Shown: positions 22,429-30,628, counted from the first letter of the stretch. The stretch is 36,081 nucleotides of DNA from Candidatus Curtissbacteria bacterium RIFCSPLOWO2_02_41_11 (GCA_001775055.1 MFBU01000012.1:1-36081); one strand, 5' to 3'. Notes: generated by a model from the letters alone, not told the origin. Made by a program: numbers and translations.

Positions 22429-24078
22429 ATGAAAAAACTCGTTGGTCTTTCTTTTGTTTTGATATTGACTTTTCTCTTTTCACTTTTCACTTTGAGTTCT
22501 GTTCGTGCCGATGAATTGGAACAAATCCAAAAGCAGATTGATGATCTAGAAAAGCAGCTTGAGCTTTCCCAAAATGCCACCACACCCCTGGAGTCACAAG
22601 TAAAATCTTTGGAGGGGCAACTCGAGGCAATCAGCGCCCGGCTTTCTGCTATTCAAAAAGATCTGGCAGAGAGTGAAAAAGATTTGGACTACCAAAGAGA
22701 AATTCTGGCAAAAACTGTGCGCTCTTTTTATATTCGCAGTTTTGTCGATATTCCCCTTTTAACCCTTTTTGCTTCGGGCGATGCCTCGGAAACTTTAAAA
22801 CTTATCGCCTTTCAGGCCCAGACAAGTAAGCAGGATAGAACCGTAATTAAGGAAATTTCAGAAAAAATAGCCAAACTTGCCGATGACAAAAAAAGGTTAG
22901 CCAGTGCTCAGGCGCAAATTAACAAGCAGTCGCAATTTTTAAAAGGCGAAATTGCCTCGGCCAAGTCATTTCAAAGCGAGTTAGAAGGTAAAATTAGCGC
23001 TTTAACCGCCAGACAGCAGGAAATTTTGGCGGAAAAATCGGGTACGTTTCAAACTACGGTGGGAGATGTACCATTGGCTGATGATCCTAACTCTCGACCC
23101 GACTATAGTCCGGGATTTTCACCGGCGTTTGCTGCTTTCTCGTTTGGAGCTCCCCACTTTAAGGGTATGAGTCAGTACGGCGCATTTGGGAGGGCTAAAG
23201 CTGGGCAAAATTATGAACAGATTCTGAGGGCGTATTACGGAGAAGGAGTTGAAATCAAAGACCATAACCCTGACGTGCAAATAACTGTAGAGGGGTATGG
23301 GACGTATTCACTTGAGGAATATGCAAAACGGATTTACGAGATGCCTGGGAGCTGGGGTGATGAAGGAGGGATGGAGGCTCTTAAAGCACAAGCGGTAGCA
23401 GCGAGGAGCTATGCTTTGGCTCGCGGCGGGTCGATTTGCGCAACTGAGAGTTGTCAAGTGTTTAAACCAAGTCCCAAGGGTGGAAATTGGGAAGAAGCAG
23501 TAAACCAGACGAGGGGAAAAGTCGTTTATGCAAACGGGGCACCATTCTCTACATGGTATGCCTCAACGAGTGGAGGATATCTGGAATCGTATAGCGCAAA
23601 TGGTTACTCAACGCCGGGCTTCTGGGATACACCCAGCGGCAGAAGTGGGTGGACGAGCCAAGCCTATGAGAAAACTGCGGGCAGCCCGTGGTTTTACAAA
23701 GGATGGTATAAGAGTCGCAGCGGGGATAGTTGTGGAAGGAGTCATCCCTGGTTGACCAGCGAAGAAATGGCAGATGTTTTAAATGGATGGAAGGTCCTTT
23801 TTGAAGGCGGAGGTGATAGCTCGAGGGTGACGCCGCAAGGAGCGTGTTGGGGAGGCAATCCTTATAGTATAAGCGAGTTGCAGTCGATAGGAAGTTACAC
23901 CAGCGTATCCGGGGTAAGCGTGAGTTATTCAGAAAGCGGGATAACGGCCAGTGTGACTTTTCAAACCAATAAAGGGAGCGTAACTATTAATGGCAATGAT
24001 TTTTATAAGGCATTTAATTTGCGGGCTCCCGGAAGAATAGCATTGAAGTCGGGGTTGTTTAATATAGAAAAAAAGTAG
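22429..24078 (+). CDS. Secreted coiled-coil protein with SpoIID/LytB domain
   Basis: 549 residues. The signal peptide ends around SSVRADE (residue 27). Residues 28-215 form a long coiled coil like those of PcsB/EnvC/CwlO-type wall-hydrolase regulators. Residues ~240-540 form a SpoIID-type domain with FKGMSQYGAFGRAKAG, IYEMPGSW (Glu304, the family's catalytic-type acid) and EALKAQAVAARSYAL near 317-331. SpoIID enzymes cleave peptidoglycan glycan strands; here the role is probably wall remodelling for division or for the adjacent secretion machine, not sporulation. It diverges from the pilin array. The signal peptide is encoded partly by CTTTTCA heptamers at 22469-22496. Confidence 0.88.
   Translation: MKKLVGLSFVLILTFLFSLFTLSSVRADELEQIQKQIDDLEKQLELSQNATTPLESQVKSLEGQLEAISARLSAIQKDLAESEKDLDYQREILAKTVRSFYIRSFVDIPLLTLFASGDASETLKLIAFQAQTSKQDRTVIKEISEKIAKLADDKKRLASAQAQINKQSQFLKGEIASAKSFQSELEGKISALTARQQEILAEKSGTFQTTVGDVPLADDPNSRPDYSPGFSPAFAAFSFGAPHFKGMSQYGAFGRAKAGQNYEQILRAYYGEGVEIKDHNPDVQITVEGYGTYSLEEYAKRIYEMPGSWGDEGGMEALKAQAVAARSYALARGGSICATESCQVFKPSPKGGNWEEAVNQTRGKVVYANGAPFSTWYASTSGGYLESYSANGYSTPGFWDTPSGRSGWTSQAYEKTAGSPWFYKGWYKSRSGDSCGRSHPWLTSEEMADVLNGWKVLFEGGGDSSRVTPQGACWGGNPYSISELQSIGSYTSVSGVSVSYSESGITASVTFQTNKGSVTINGNDFYKAFNLRAPGRIALKSGLFNIEKK
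22469..22496. repeat. Heptamer array CTTTTCA in a signal-peptide region
   Basis: Units CTTTTCT, CTTTTCA, CTTTTCA, CTTTGAG encode the hydrophobic core TFLFSLFTLSS of the SpoIID protein leader. Same seven-base period as the intergenic arrays. Confidence 0.75.
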
Positions 24079-24085
24079 TAAAAAA

Positions 24086-24133
24086 AAACGCCAGATTCTT
24101 TCTGGGGTAATCCCAGATTCGAATTAGGCGTTT
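24086..24133. terminator. Hairpin after the SpoIID gene, terminator-like
   Basis: A nearly perfect 12-bp outer stem (AACGCC.GATTC with GAATTAGGCGTT) encloses a second hairpin CTGGG/CCCAG. On the minus strand it is followed by nine Ts; on the plus strand only by TTT. It starts 8 bases after the SpoIID stop, so it probably ends that transcript and may work in both directions. Confidence 0.6.
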
Positions 24134-24205
24134 AACCTTCGCGCTCCCGGCTATATTTCACATAGAGAATAAATAGCTAATTAGCCAAACGCTGCCATTT
24201 GCCAA

Positions 24206-24211
24206 TATAAT
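24206..24211 (+). promoter_or_regulatory. -10 box seven bases before the bPH2 start codon
   Basis: TATAAT at 24206-24211 leaves only seven bases before ATG, so the transcript would begin at or next to the start codon (leaderless). No Shine-Dalgarno site is present. Confidence 0.65.
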
Positions 24212-24218
24212 TAGATTA

Positions 24219-24836
24219 ATGGCCGAAGAAGATATTTCCCAGTTGATTCACGCTAGCCAGGGCAGAAGTTCTTTGTCAATGCCTCTCCTCCAGTCAACCC
24301 GAGCTTTCTTTGAAGGCCAAGAAAAAGGCGAGCACATAATTTTGATGCTCAGACCGCATGTGATAACTTTGGCACCGCCGGCCTTTGTGGCCTTAATACT
24401 TTTTTTGGCACCGTTTTATATTATCCCTTTTCTGAAATTAATTAACATCGATCTTAGCGGAACATTAAATTTTATGCAGACATTTTTAATTATTATTATT
24501 TGGTATCTGTTTGTCTTCGGTTATTCTCTCTATCATTTCATTTTTTGGTACTTTAACATTTATATACTGACTAACGAACGGATTATCGACTTCGATTTTA
24601 AAGGACTTCTAAATAAGGAAATTTCCTACGCAAAGCTTAATCAAATCCAGGATATTTCTCCAAAGACAATTGGTTTTTTTGGAACATTTGTCCATTTTGG
24701 TAATGTTTTTATTCAGACAGCGGCGGAGCGGCCGGAGTTTGAATTCCATAATGTGGCCAGACCGGATATGGTTGCCCAGGAGATTTTAAAGCAGGTTAGA
24801 CATGAGGAGGGCGAGGCACCCGGAGAAATCGCCTAA
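24219..24836 (+). CDS. Membrane protein with bacterial PH (bPH2/YdbS-like) domain
   Basis: 205 residues: a cytoplasmic N-terminus, two membrane helices (about 50-75 and 88-115), then the PH-like fold recognised by YILTNERIIDFDFKGLLNKE, LNQIQDISPKTIGFFGTF and GNVFIQTAAE. Such proteins are membrane-associated scaffolds of unknown exact role. It is the first gene of a three-gene operon; the next gene begins 3 bases after its stop. Confidence 0.85.
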   Translation: MAEEDISQLIHASQGRSSLSMPLLQSTRAFFEGQEKGEHIILMLRPHVITLAPPAFVALILFLAPFYIIPFLKLINIDLSGTLNFMQTFLIIIIWYLFVFGYSLYHFIFWYFNIYILTNERIIDFDFKGLLNKEISYAKLNQIQDISPKTIGFFGTFVHFGNVFIQTAAERPEFEFHNVARPDMVAQEILKQVRHEEGEAPGEIA

Positions 24837-24839
24837 AGT

Positions 24840-25076
24840 ATGCCAGTTGAAGAGATTACAAATTTGACGGGGAAATTCAATACGGCCTTTGGAGTTAAGG
24901 CATTTTTGATTTTATTTTTGGTTTTCTATTGCATCTTTGCTGTGATGCTTTTTAGGCAGATTCAACTGATGAGCAGAACCCTGCCGACTGTTGTCTTCCC
25001 ACTTTTGAAGTTTTTGGCAATTATCCATATTGGTGTTTCACTAGCCATTCTTTTTATGGTATTGGGAGTTTTCTAA
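24840..25076 (+). CDS. Small two-helix membrane protein
   Basis: 78 residues with two hydrophobic helices (AFLILFLVFYCIFAVMLF and FLAIIHIGVSLAILFMVLG) joined by a short basic/polar loop. No family named with confidence. It is tightly packed: 3 bases after the bPH2 gene and 1 base before the next ATG, so translational coupling is likely. Confidence 0.75.
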   Translation: MPVEEITNLTGKFNTAFGVKAFLILFLVFYCIFAVMLFRQIQLMSRTLPTVVFPLLKFLAIIHIGVSLAILFMVLGVF

Positions 25077-25077
25077 G

Positions 25078-27000
25078 ATGCAAGATTTTTCACTGAAAAT
25101 TGAAAATATTACCGGCCAGGCAAGCCGTGATATAGCCTGCGGCGTTTTTAATAAAAAAATTACACTTGCAAACGGAGAGCAGGGAACCCTAGTCGCTTGT
25201 GTATTAATAAAAAACGGTCAAGATGTTGATATCCAAATTCTTTTAAAAGATATTTTTGAGCTATCAAGCAAAAAATTAGAAGACGCCCAAGATCGAATTT
25301 TGGAATCGGTTGAGTCTGCCCGCGATGCCTGCCGTCAGCATCTACCAGAAAGGCAGACTTCAGAACCTCAGGCCAGTCAAGATTTGCAAAAACCGCAAGT
25401 TAGTTTTGCTCTGCTATTCTTTTATAAAGATGTGTGTTATATCGCCAGACACGATCAAAATTTTAAAATTTTTGTTTTTGAGCCGCCAAAATCGCTTGAG
25501 ATTACTTTCGAGGAGGGATCTGGACCAATAAAAATTGGGCAGATATATTTAATATCTACTGAAAAATTTCTTTCGATTTTTGATGGTTCAGTTTTCTTAA
25601 ATGAAGCACAAGAGTTAGATATAGAGGAAATTATTGATGGTCTGGCAACCGAAATTTCCGCTCGCAAAGATCAAGAGGAAATTGGGGCGGCTTTTGTCTT
25701 GATTAAGGACGAGGCGATCACAGAAGGCACAGAGGACACAGAAGGCAAAGGAGAAACAGAAAAAGCTGAAAGTCTTGAGGCGAAAGAATTGGTTGAAGAT
25801 AGTACACAGGGGGAATTAATGGACGAGCCGTACAAGCAGCAAGAAATGCCGCCTAAAAGAAAACTGCCACAATTCAAAAATCCTTTACCGTTTGCCATCC
25901 AGTTTTTGGGCAAACTTGTTAGGGAAGTAAGGTCCTTGAAGCGAGGCGATATTGGCGCAATTTTTAGATTGCGCAGAAATCTGGTAGTGGTGGCAATGAT
26001 TGTGCTTTTGGTATTGGCGGCTTCTGCTCTTTTTACTGTTTCGCAAAAGCGCCAGAGCCAAAAATTGACAGAGTTTAACACCTATCTTTCTGCGGCATCC
26101 TCCAAATACAACGAAGCGCAAGCATTACTTGAGCTTAACAAATCGCGCGCCAGAGAGATCTTAATTGACGCGGATCGCGAGATTAAACTTGCCCAGGAAC
26201 TGGTTAAATCCGACGAGAGCCAAAAACTGGCAGAAGATATCGCCAAAACACTTAAAGAAACCGAAGTCACAGAAAATATTAATTTTGAAACTTTGGCAGA
26301 ACTTGACGGGCAGGTCAATTCGCTCTCTTTTGATTCTAAAAAGTTAGTAGCCTTTAGTTTGGGGAAAATTTTTGAGATTAATCCTGCCGATAAATCAAAA
26401 GATGAAATTGGCGGACCTTCGGATATCAAAAGCGGTTTTGTATTTGACGGCAAGGGATTTATTTTGACAAACGATAAGGTCATAAGAGTCAATTTACTAG
26501 ACGGTAGATCCGAAACAATCATTGAAGGGCAAACCGGCCGTGACATTGCGGTTTTTATCGGCAATATCTATCTTTTAACGCCAGATCAAGTTGTCAAATT
26601 TTCGCCCATCGAAGGCGGTTATGCCGATGGAGTCGATTATTTAAACGAAAAAGCAAACTTCACAGATTCTTCAAGAATGGCTATTGACGGTAATGTCTGG
26701 TTAACGAGCGGGCAGAAAATACTTAAGTTTTTAAGAGGAGAAAATAAGAATTTTGAAATATCGGGACTGACTGCTCCGGTCGGTGAATTTGGGATAGTTT
26801 ATACGAGTTCAAGTTTAGATAATCTCTATGTTGTCGATAGCAAGAATTCGGCGCTTTTAGTTGTAGGTAAAGACGGGGTTTATAAAAAGGCTTATCAGTC
26901 GGCAGAGTTTGGTAGAGCTAGTGATGTTGTTATTAATAATGATGAGGATACAATGTACATTGCAGACGGCCCCCGGATTTTAGAAGCCAAACTTGAGTAG
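25078..27000 (+). CDS. Membrane protein with degenerate phosphatase-like N-domain and beta-propeller-like C-domain
   Basis: 640 residues. Residues 1-200 are soluble and read like a worn PP2C-type fold (SFALLFFYKDVCYIARHDQN, then GQIYLISTEKFLSIF), without the acidic metal-binding motifs. A Glu-rich linker follows, then a membrane helix near 305-325 (VVVAMIVLLVLAASALF) and a coiled stretch. The last ~240 residues are repeated beta-strand blocks (IFEINPADKS, VIRVNLLDGR, KILKFLRGEN, NLYVVDSKNS), which suggests a beta-propeller outside the cell. The PP2C relation is tentative. It is the third gene of the bPH2 operon. Confidence 0.7.
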   Translation: MQDFSLKIENITGQASRDIACGVFNKKITLANGEQGTLVACVLIKNGQDVDIQILLKDIFELSSKKLEDAQDRILESVESARDACRQHLPERQTSEPQASQDLQKPQVSFALLFFYKDVCYIARHDQNFKIFVFEPPKSLEITFEEGSGPIKIGQIYLISTEKFLSIFDGSVFLNEAQELDIEEIIDGLATEISARKDQEEIGAAFVLIKDEAITEGTEDTEGKGETEKAESLEAKELVEDSTQGELMDEPYKQQEMPPKRKLPQFKNPLPFAIQFLGKLVREVRSLKRGDIGAIFRLRRNLVVVAMIVLLVLAASALFTVSQKRQSQKLTEFNTYLSAASSKYNEAQALLELNKSRAREILIDADREIKLAQELVKSDESQKLAEDIAKTLKETEVTENINFETLAELDGQVNSLSFDSKKLVAFSLGKIFEINPADKSKDEIGGPSDIKSGFVFDGKGFILTNDKVIRVNLLDGRSETIIEGQTGRDIAVFIGNIYLLTPDQVVKFSPIEGGYADGVDYLNEKANFTDSSRMAIDGNVWLTSGQKILKFLRGENKNFEISGLTAPVGEFGIVYTSSSLDNLYVVDSKNSALLVVGKDGVYKKAYQSAEFGRASDVVINNDEDTMYIADGPRILEAKLE

Positions 27001-27009
27001 AGAATAGTG

Positions 27010-27408
27010 TGGAGATGCCGGGCTGTGAACCCGGGTCCAAGATCGAAAGTTAAAAACATCTACAAGCTTAGTTAATCTTTAATGTCTCGTCCAATCTCTT
27101 TGCCGATTAACAAGCAGAAACTGGACAAAGATCAAAAGTTTCATCTCGCCCATTTGATCAAATGGGCGGACTACTCCCGGCTAAGTTTGTGCCTTGAAAA
27201 CCTCACCGAGAAAAGGCCAACAAGACAAGCTCAAAAAGCTTTGCTTATGCAGCAAATGCTAGAGCTGGCTGCCTGATACCAATAATGGCACCAACCAGTT
27301 GTGCAAGTTTGTTCTTTGCACGCAATTTGATTCAAAGTTTGACGCACTTTAGAATCGTATTCGGCTTGCAGTTTTTAAAGTGCGATCCTGTCGAAACGAT
27401 ACATCCCC
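27010..27408 (-). ncRNA. ssrA: tmRNA (transfer-messenger RNA)
   Basis: The minus strand begins GGGGATG at 27408, followed by the hallmark CGTTTCGACAGG, and ends GACCCGGGTTCACAG-CCCGG-CATCTCC at 27011. The T-arm is intact and the 5' GGGGATG pairs with 3' CATCTCC (one G-U). The tail element AACTAAGCTTGTAGATG also matches the conserved tmRNA 3' half. The tag frame ends GCT CTA GCA TTT GCT GCA TAA (stop at 27247-27245). With the resume codon at GCA 27319-27317 the tag is 24 residues, beginning AKNKLAQ and ending ALAFAA. CCA is not encoded. The 64-codon plus-strand ORF here is an artefact. smpB lies 1.7 kb away. Confidence 0.95.
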
Positions 27409-27409
27409 T

Positions 27410-27556
27410 CGTCGCAATAATTCCTTTTGGTTTTCGTCCGCCAGCTGGCGGACTTCAAACTAAGTCGTATTGCTCCTCTTCAAAACTCTTACGAGTTTTG
27501 AGAAAAAGAATTTGAAATGGCAAAGGGACGTCAGACGTTCCAGTGCCAGATTCAAA
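27410..27556 (+). repeat. Multi-hairpin element, copy A, next to the tmRNA gene
   Basis: Begins CGTCGCAATA one base from the tmRNA 5' end. Closing stem GCAATA (27414-27419) with TATTGC (27468-27473); inner perfect palindrome 27436-27453 (GTCCGCC/GGCGGAC); second hairpin CAAAACTC-TTAC-GAGTTTTG (27481-27500); third long stem 27510-27556 (ATTTGAA.TGGCA / TGCCA..TTCAAAT). The layout and conserved words (CGTCGCA, TTCAA, AAGTC, TGCTCCTCTTCAAAA) match copies B and C. Confidence 0.75.
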
Positions 27557-27614
27557 TCATTTTAGTAGAACAGAAATGAATTTTAGCAAAAATTAAGCTT
27601 TGAATCAAATAATG

Positions 27615-27620
27615 TAAAAT
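27615..27620 (+). promoter_or_regulatory. -10 box six bases before the GT-C-like gene
   Basis: TAAAAT preceded by TG, six bases from ATG 27627, with no ribosome site: a leaderless arrangement. Confidence 0.55.
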
Positions 27621-27626
27621 TAAAAA

Positions 27627-29096
27627 ATGACAAAGAATTTACTTGTCAAAATTGGACTATTCACTTTCATTTTTTTACTTTCACTTAAAGTTATCACTGA
27701 CACCGATTTAGGTTGGCACATCCGGGTGGGAGAATACATCCTTAAGACATTAAGCGTTCCTAAAACCGACTTATTTTCTTTCTCTCAACCAGACTACCCC
27801 TATGTTTACCACTCTTGGGCAACAGAGCTAATAATTTTTGCCAGTTATAAATGGTTGGGGCTGTGGGGGATAACACTTCTTTATGCATCAATCATCACAT
27901 TAAGTGTCTTTTATCTCTATAGAACCAGTGTCCTTATCAATGGAAAAATTAATTATCTCCTTTTTCTTTGGGTAGCTCCTTTGGCATTTGCCTTTGCCGG
28001 AGGAAGAACGAGAGCTATGGGTTTTCTTTTGCTTTCCATTCTTTATCTGCTATTTGTGAAATTCCAGCTTAAAAATTCTCGAGCGATTTGGCTTGCGCCC
28101 CTTATTTTCTTTTTGTGGGCAAATCTTCACGGTTCATTCATTTTGGGTTTTGGGGTTTTTGCGGTTTTGATTGCGACCTTGCGATTTTTTCCAAAAGAAA
28201 ACCAAAATAGGCCAAAGTTTAAAAGTCTTTTGATAATTTTCTTTTTCTCGCTAGTTAGCACGCTGGCTACCCCTTATTTTTTTGGTGCATGGAAACAGGC
28301 AGTCGTAATGACGCTGAATTCCACACTGGCTTTAAGGTCTACTAATCTGGACTGGAAATCGCTAGTTGAGCCATCCGGTGGTGGTTTGATTTTTGCCACG
28401 ATAGTGGCAGTAGTAATTTTTATGCTTTTCTTTAGCAAAAGCAAAGTTAGCAAAATCCAGAAATTTTTATTGCTTTTGTTTTTCATTTTGTCGCTTTTAA
28501 CTGCAAGATTTGCGCTGCCTTTATTAATCTTCTTTGTACCAATCGCCAATCAGTTTCTTGAAGATCTGAAGTCAAGATTAAATAAACAAGTTCTAAACTC
28601 AACATCTATAAAAGGTTTCGTATCGGTTCTTTATTTAGTCTTATCACTTAGTGTACTTATTAATCTTATTGAAACTAATTTCGCCAACAGATCTTTCAAC
28701 GAGTACAGTTATTATTTGGAAAAATTCTCCTCGGCTCGACTTCTATATCCACCATGGCCGTACGAGGCTAATCTTTTTATTCAAGAAAATTTACCGGACA
28801 TGAGAATTCTTGCTGAAGCCAATTGGGGTGGCTACATGATTTGGCTCAATCCCGGACAAAAGGTTTTTTACTGGGGGGCCATGGATAATTTTATAGTTAA
28901 TGGCCGCTCTTTTGTCTTTGAATATCTAAATATTATCAACACCAAACCGAACTGGGAAGAAAAATTAAACCAGTATAAAATTGATGCCGTTTTTCTGCCG
29001 AAAGAGTTCCCATTGGTTGCTGTTTTGAATCTAAGAGAAGATTGGCAGAAAGTTTACGACAGGCAGGATGTTGTTATCTTCACAAAAAGAAACTAA
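27627..29096 (+). CDS. GT-C-like polytopic membrane protein, possible glycosyltransferase
   Basis: 489 residues with about ten membrane helices followed by a C-terminal soluble part (about 370-489). The first outer loop DTDLGWHIRVGEYILKT, followed by VPKTDLFSFS and HSWATELIIF, resembles the acidic catalytic loop of GT-C glycosyltransferases (Asp pair, then WH and G..I). Polyprenyl-linked sugar transfer at the membrane is expected for that class; donor and acceptor are unknown. It sits between ssrA and smpB. Its stop overlaps the smpB stop by three bases (convergent). Confidence 0.75.
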   Translation: MTKNLLVKIGLFTFIFLLSLKVITDTDLGWHIRVGEYILKTLSVPKTDLFSFSQPDYPYVYHSWATELIIFASYKWLGLWGITLLYASIITLSVFYLYRTSVLINGKINYLLFLWVAPLAFAFAGGRTRAMGFLLLSILYLLFVKFQLKNSRAIWLAPLIFFLWANLHGSFILGFGVFAVLIATLRFFPKENQNRPKFKSLLIIFFFSLVSTLATPYFFGAWKQAVVMTLNSTLALRSTNLDWKSLVEPSGGGLIFATIVAVVIFMLFFSKSKVSKIQKFLLLLFFILSLLTARFALPLLIFFVPIANQFLEDLKSRLNKQVLNSTSIKGFVSVLYLVLSLSVLINLIETNFANRSFNEYSYYLEKFSSARLLYPPWPYEANLFIQENLPDMRILAEANWGGYMIWLNPGQKVFYWGAMDNFIVNGRSFVFEYLNIINTKPNWEEKLNQYKIDAVFLPKEFPLVAVLNLREDWQKVYDRQDVVIFTKRN

Positions 29097-29530
29097 TCCT
29101 GTTCTTTAAGCTCCCTTTCAATATCCCGATTAATTGTTTGCTTCTTTAAAGCGGCTCGTCTGTCAAACTTGGCCTTGCTTTTGGCAAGAGCCAACTCAAC
29201 TTTGGCCAAATTTCCCTTAATGTAAATTGAAAGAGGTACTAGTGTCAGATTTTTGCCGGCGATTTTGCCTTGCCAATTCAAAATTTGTCGCCTGTGAAGA
29301 AGTAATTTTCGCTGGCGTCTGGCATCGCTAAATTTCTCCGATCCTTTCCAAGGGAGAATATGGGCGTTGACCAAAAAAACCTCGTCCTCTTTAACCCTGG
29401 CAAAACTTTCGGAAAGATCGACGCGTCCAGCTCTTATTGATTTTATTTCGGCGCCAGTTAAAACTATCCCAGATTCAACTTTTTCCAGAATTTGATATTT
29501 GTGACGAGCCTTTCGGTTAAAAATTTTCAC
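29093..29530 (-). CDS. smpB: SsrA-binding protein SmpB
   Basis: 145 residues from a GTG start: VKIFNRKARHKYQILEKVES, then the family signature GIVLTGAEIKSIR, RVDLSESFARV and the basic tail KFDRRAALKKQTINRDIERE. SmpB binds tmRNA and delivers it to stalled ribosomes. A longer frame reaching 29722 would overlap comF on the other strand and adds 64 unlike-family residues, so GTG 29530 is preferred. That GTG is seven bases downstream of TATTAT. The partner ssrA is in the same window. Confidence 0.95.
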   Translation of the reverse strand: MKIFNRKARHKYQILEKVESGIVLTGAEIKSIRAGRVDLSESFARVKEDEVFLVNAHILPWKGSEKFSDARRQRKLLLHRRQILNWQGKIAGKNLTLVPLSIYIKGNLAKVELALAKSKAKFDRRAALKKQTINRDIERELKEQD

Positions 29531-29536
29531 TAGCCA

Positions 29537-29543
29537 TATAATA
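29537..29543. promoter_or_regulatory. Shared divergent -10 of smpB and comF
   Basis: The plus strand reads TATAAT at 29537-29542 (nine bases before the comF ATG); the minus strand reads TATTAT at 29543-29538 (seven bases before the smpB GTG). The gap between the two start codons is only 21 bp, so each -35 region must lie in the other gene. Confidence 0.6.
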
Positions 29544-29551
29544 TCAGATAG

Positions 29552-30226
29552 ATGGCCTTGTCTTTTCTTGATCTTCTTTTCCCCAAACGCTGCGTTTCCT
29601 GCGGCAAGTTTGGCGCGTATATCTGCAAAAGCTGTTTTTCCAAGATTGAATTTATCGAAAAACCGGTTTGTCCAGTTTGCCAAAGGCAGGCAATTGGAGG
29701 TAAAGTCCATCCGGGTTGCCAAGGAAGATATCGGCTTGACGGTTTGGTTGTTGCCGCCCGTTACCGCGGGCCGGTTAAAAGTGCCATTGCCAAGGTCAAA
29801 TATAAATGGGTTTATGATATCGGTAAGACTTTAGTTGATCTTTTAGCCGCCAGTCTTTGGCGCTTTGGAATTCCTGATGATTTAATATTGGTACCTATTC
29901 CGCTCCATACACGCCGCAAAAATTGGCGCGGGTTTAATCAGGCGGAAATTTTGGCAAAAAGTTTATCGTTGAAATTTAATCAGCCTTATGGTGAATATCT
30001 TGCGCGAATTATTGAAACCGCAAGTCAGGTAGGGTTAAAGAGGGATGAGCGCCAGAAGAATGTCAAAGAGGCTTTTAGATTGAGAACAGGTGCGGATGTT
30101 TCTGGGAAGAATATTTTGCTTGTCGATGATGTTTATACCAGCGGGGCGACAATGACTGAGTGTTGCAAAGTTTTAAAAAAGGAAGGAGCAGGCGAAGTTT
30201 GGGGGATGGCTGTGGCGCTTGGATAG
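29552..30226 (+). CDS. comF: ComF-family phosphoribosyltransferase-like protein
   Basis: 224 residues. Zinc-finger cysteines C14/C17, C25/C28 and C40/C43 (CVSCG, CKSC, CPVC) are followed by a phosphoribosyltransferase fold with RYRGPVKSAIAKVKY, VPIPLHTRRKNWRGFNQAE and the PRPP loop ILLVDDVYTSGAT (188-200). ComF acts in the uptake and handling of transforming DNA in naturally competent bacteria; CPR bacteria commonly keep com genes. Leaderless-type promoter shared with smpB. Confidence 0.93.
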   Translation: MALSFLDLLFPKRCVSCGKFGAYICKSCFSKIEFIEKPVCPVCQRQAIGGKVHPGCQGRYRLDGLVVAARYRGPVKSAIAKVKYKWVYDIGKTLVDLLAASLWRFGIPDDLILVPIPLHTRRKNWRGFNQAEILAKSLSLKFNQPYGEYLARIIETASQVGLKRDERQKNVKEAFRLRTGADVSGKNILLVDDVYTSGATMTECCKVLKKEGAGEVWGMAVALG

Positions 30227-30259
30227 GATGGTTAATTCTGATAAAATATCAAAGCTTAA

Positions 30260-30345
30260 GGTGGGTTGCCTGAGTGGTTTAAAGGGGCGGTTTGCTAAAC
30301 CGTTGGCGCGAAAGTGTCACACAGGTTCGAATCCTGTACCCACCG
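30260..30345 (+). tRNA. tRNA-Ser (GCT)
   Basis: Acceptor GGTGGGT/ACCCACC, anticodon stem-loop GCGGT-TTGCTAA-ACCGT with anticodon GCT (reads AGC/AGU), a long variable arm as in class II tRNAs, and T-arm ACAGG-TTCGAAT-CCTGT. Discriminator G; CCA not encoded. Confidence 0.95.
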
Positions 30346-30541
30346 CAGCGTCGCAACTAGACTTTAATATTTCGCCCTTCGCTAAACTTAGGGCTTCAAG
30401 TTAAGTCTGTTGCTTCTTTCAAAATCGCAAGCGATTTTGAAATTTTTACCAAATTTCATTGAAATTTGGAGAGGAGAAATACGAGCGCCAATAGAGTTTT
30501 TCTAAAAGAAAAACGACAAATAGCACGAGTTATTTCGACGC
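30346..30541 (+). repeat. Multi-hairpin element, copy B, filling the gap between two tRNA-Ser genes
   Basis: Starts CGTCGCAAC at 30349. Closing stem GCAAC.AGACTT (30353-30364) with AAGTCTGTTGC (30403-30413); inner hairpin GCCCT/AGGGC (30374-30394); perfect 12-bp hairpin 30417-30442 (loop AA); 9-bp hairpin CCAAATTTC/GAAATTTGG (30449-30469); outer GAAATA/TATTTC enclosing GTTTTTC/GAAAAAC (30496-30514). It ends CGACG directly at the next tRNA. Confidence 0.75.
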
Positions 30542-30628
30542 GGAGGCGTCGCATAGTGGACTAGTGCGGTTGTCTTGAAAACAACTAGGGCAGCAATGCC
30601 CTCAGAGGTTCGAATCCTCTCGCCTCCG
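30542..30628 (+). tRNA. tRNA-Ser (TGA)
   Basis: Acceptor GGAGGCG/CGCCTCC, anticodon arm GTTGT-CTTGAAA-ACAAC with anticodon TGA (UCA and wobble), long variable arm, T-arm AGAGG-TTCGAAT-CCTCT, discriminator G. Confidence 0.95.

Noticed and set aside
22429-24078. Sporulation gene from the SpoIID domain
   Set aside because: SpoIID/LytB domains are common in non-sporulating bacteria; the coiled coil and context point to wall remodelling.
24086-24133. Integron attC-like site from the double-stem hairpin
   Set aside because: Lacks the conserved attC core sites; position just after a stop codon and the U-run fit a terminator better.
27082-27276. 64-codon plus-strand ORF ending in ELAA
   Set aside because: It lies wholly on the antisense strand of the tmRNA, whose ends, T-arm and tag frame are clear.
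29531-29722. N-terminal extension of SmpB
   Set aside because: The extra 64 residues do not resemble SmpB and overlap comF on the other strand; the GTG at 29530 fits the family start.
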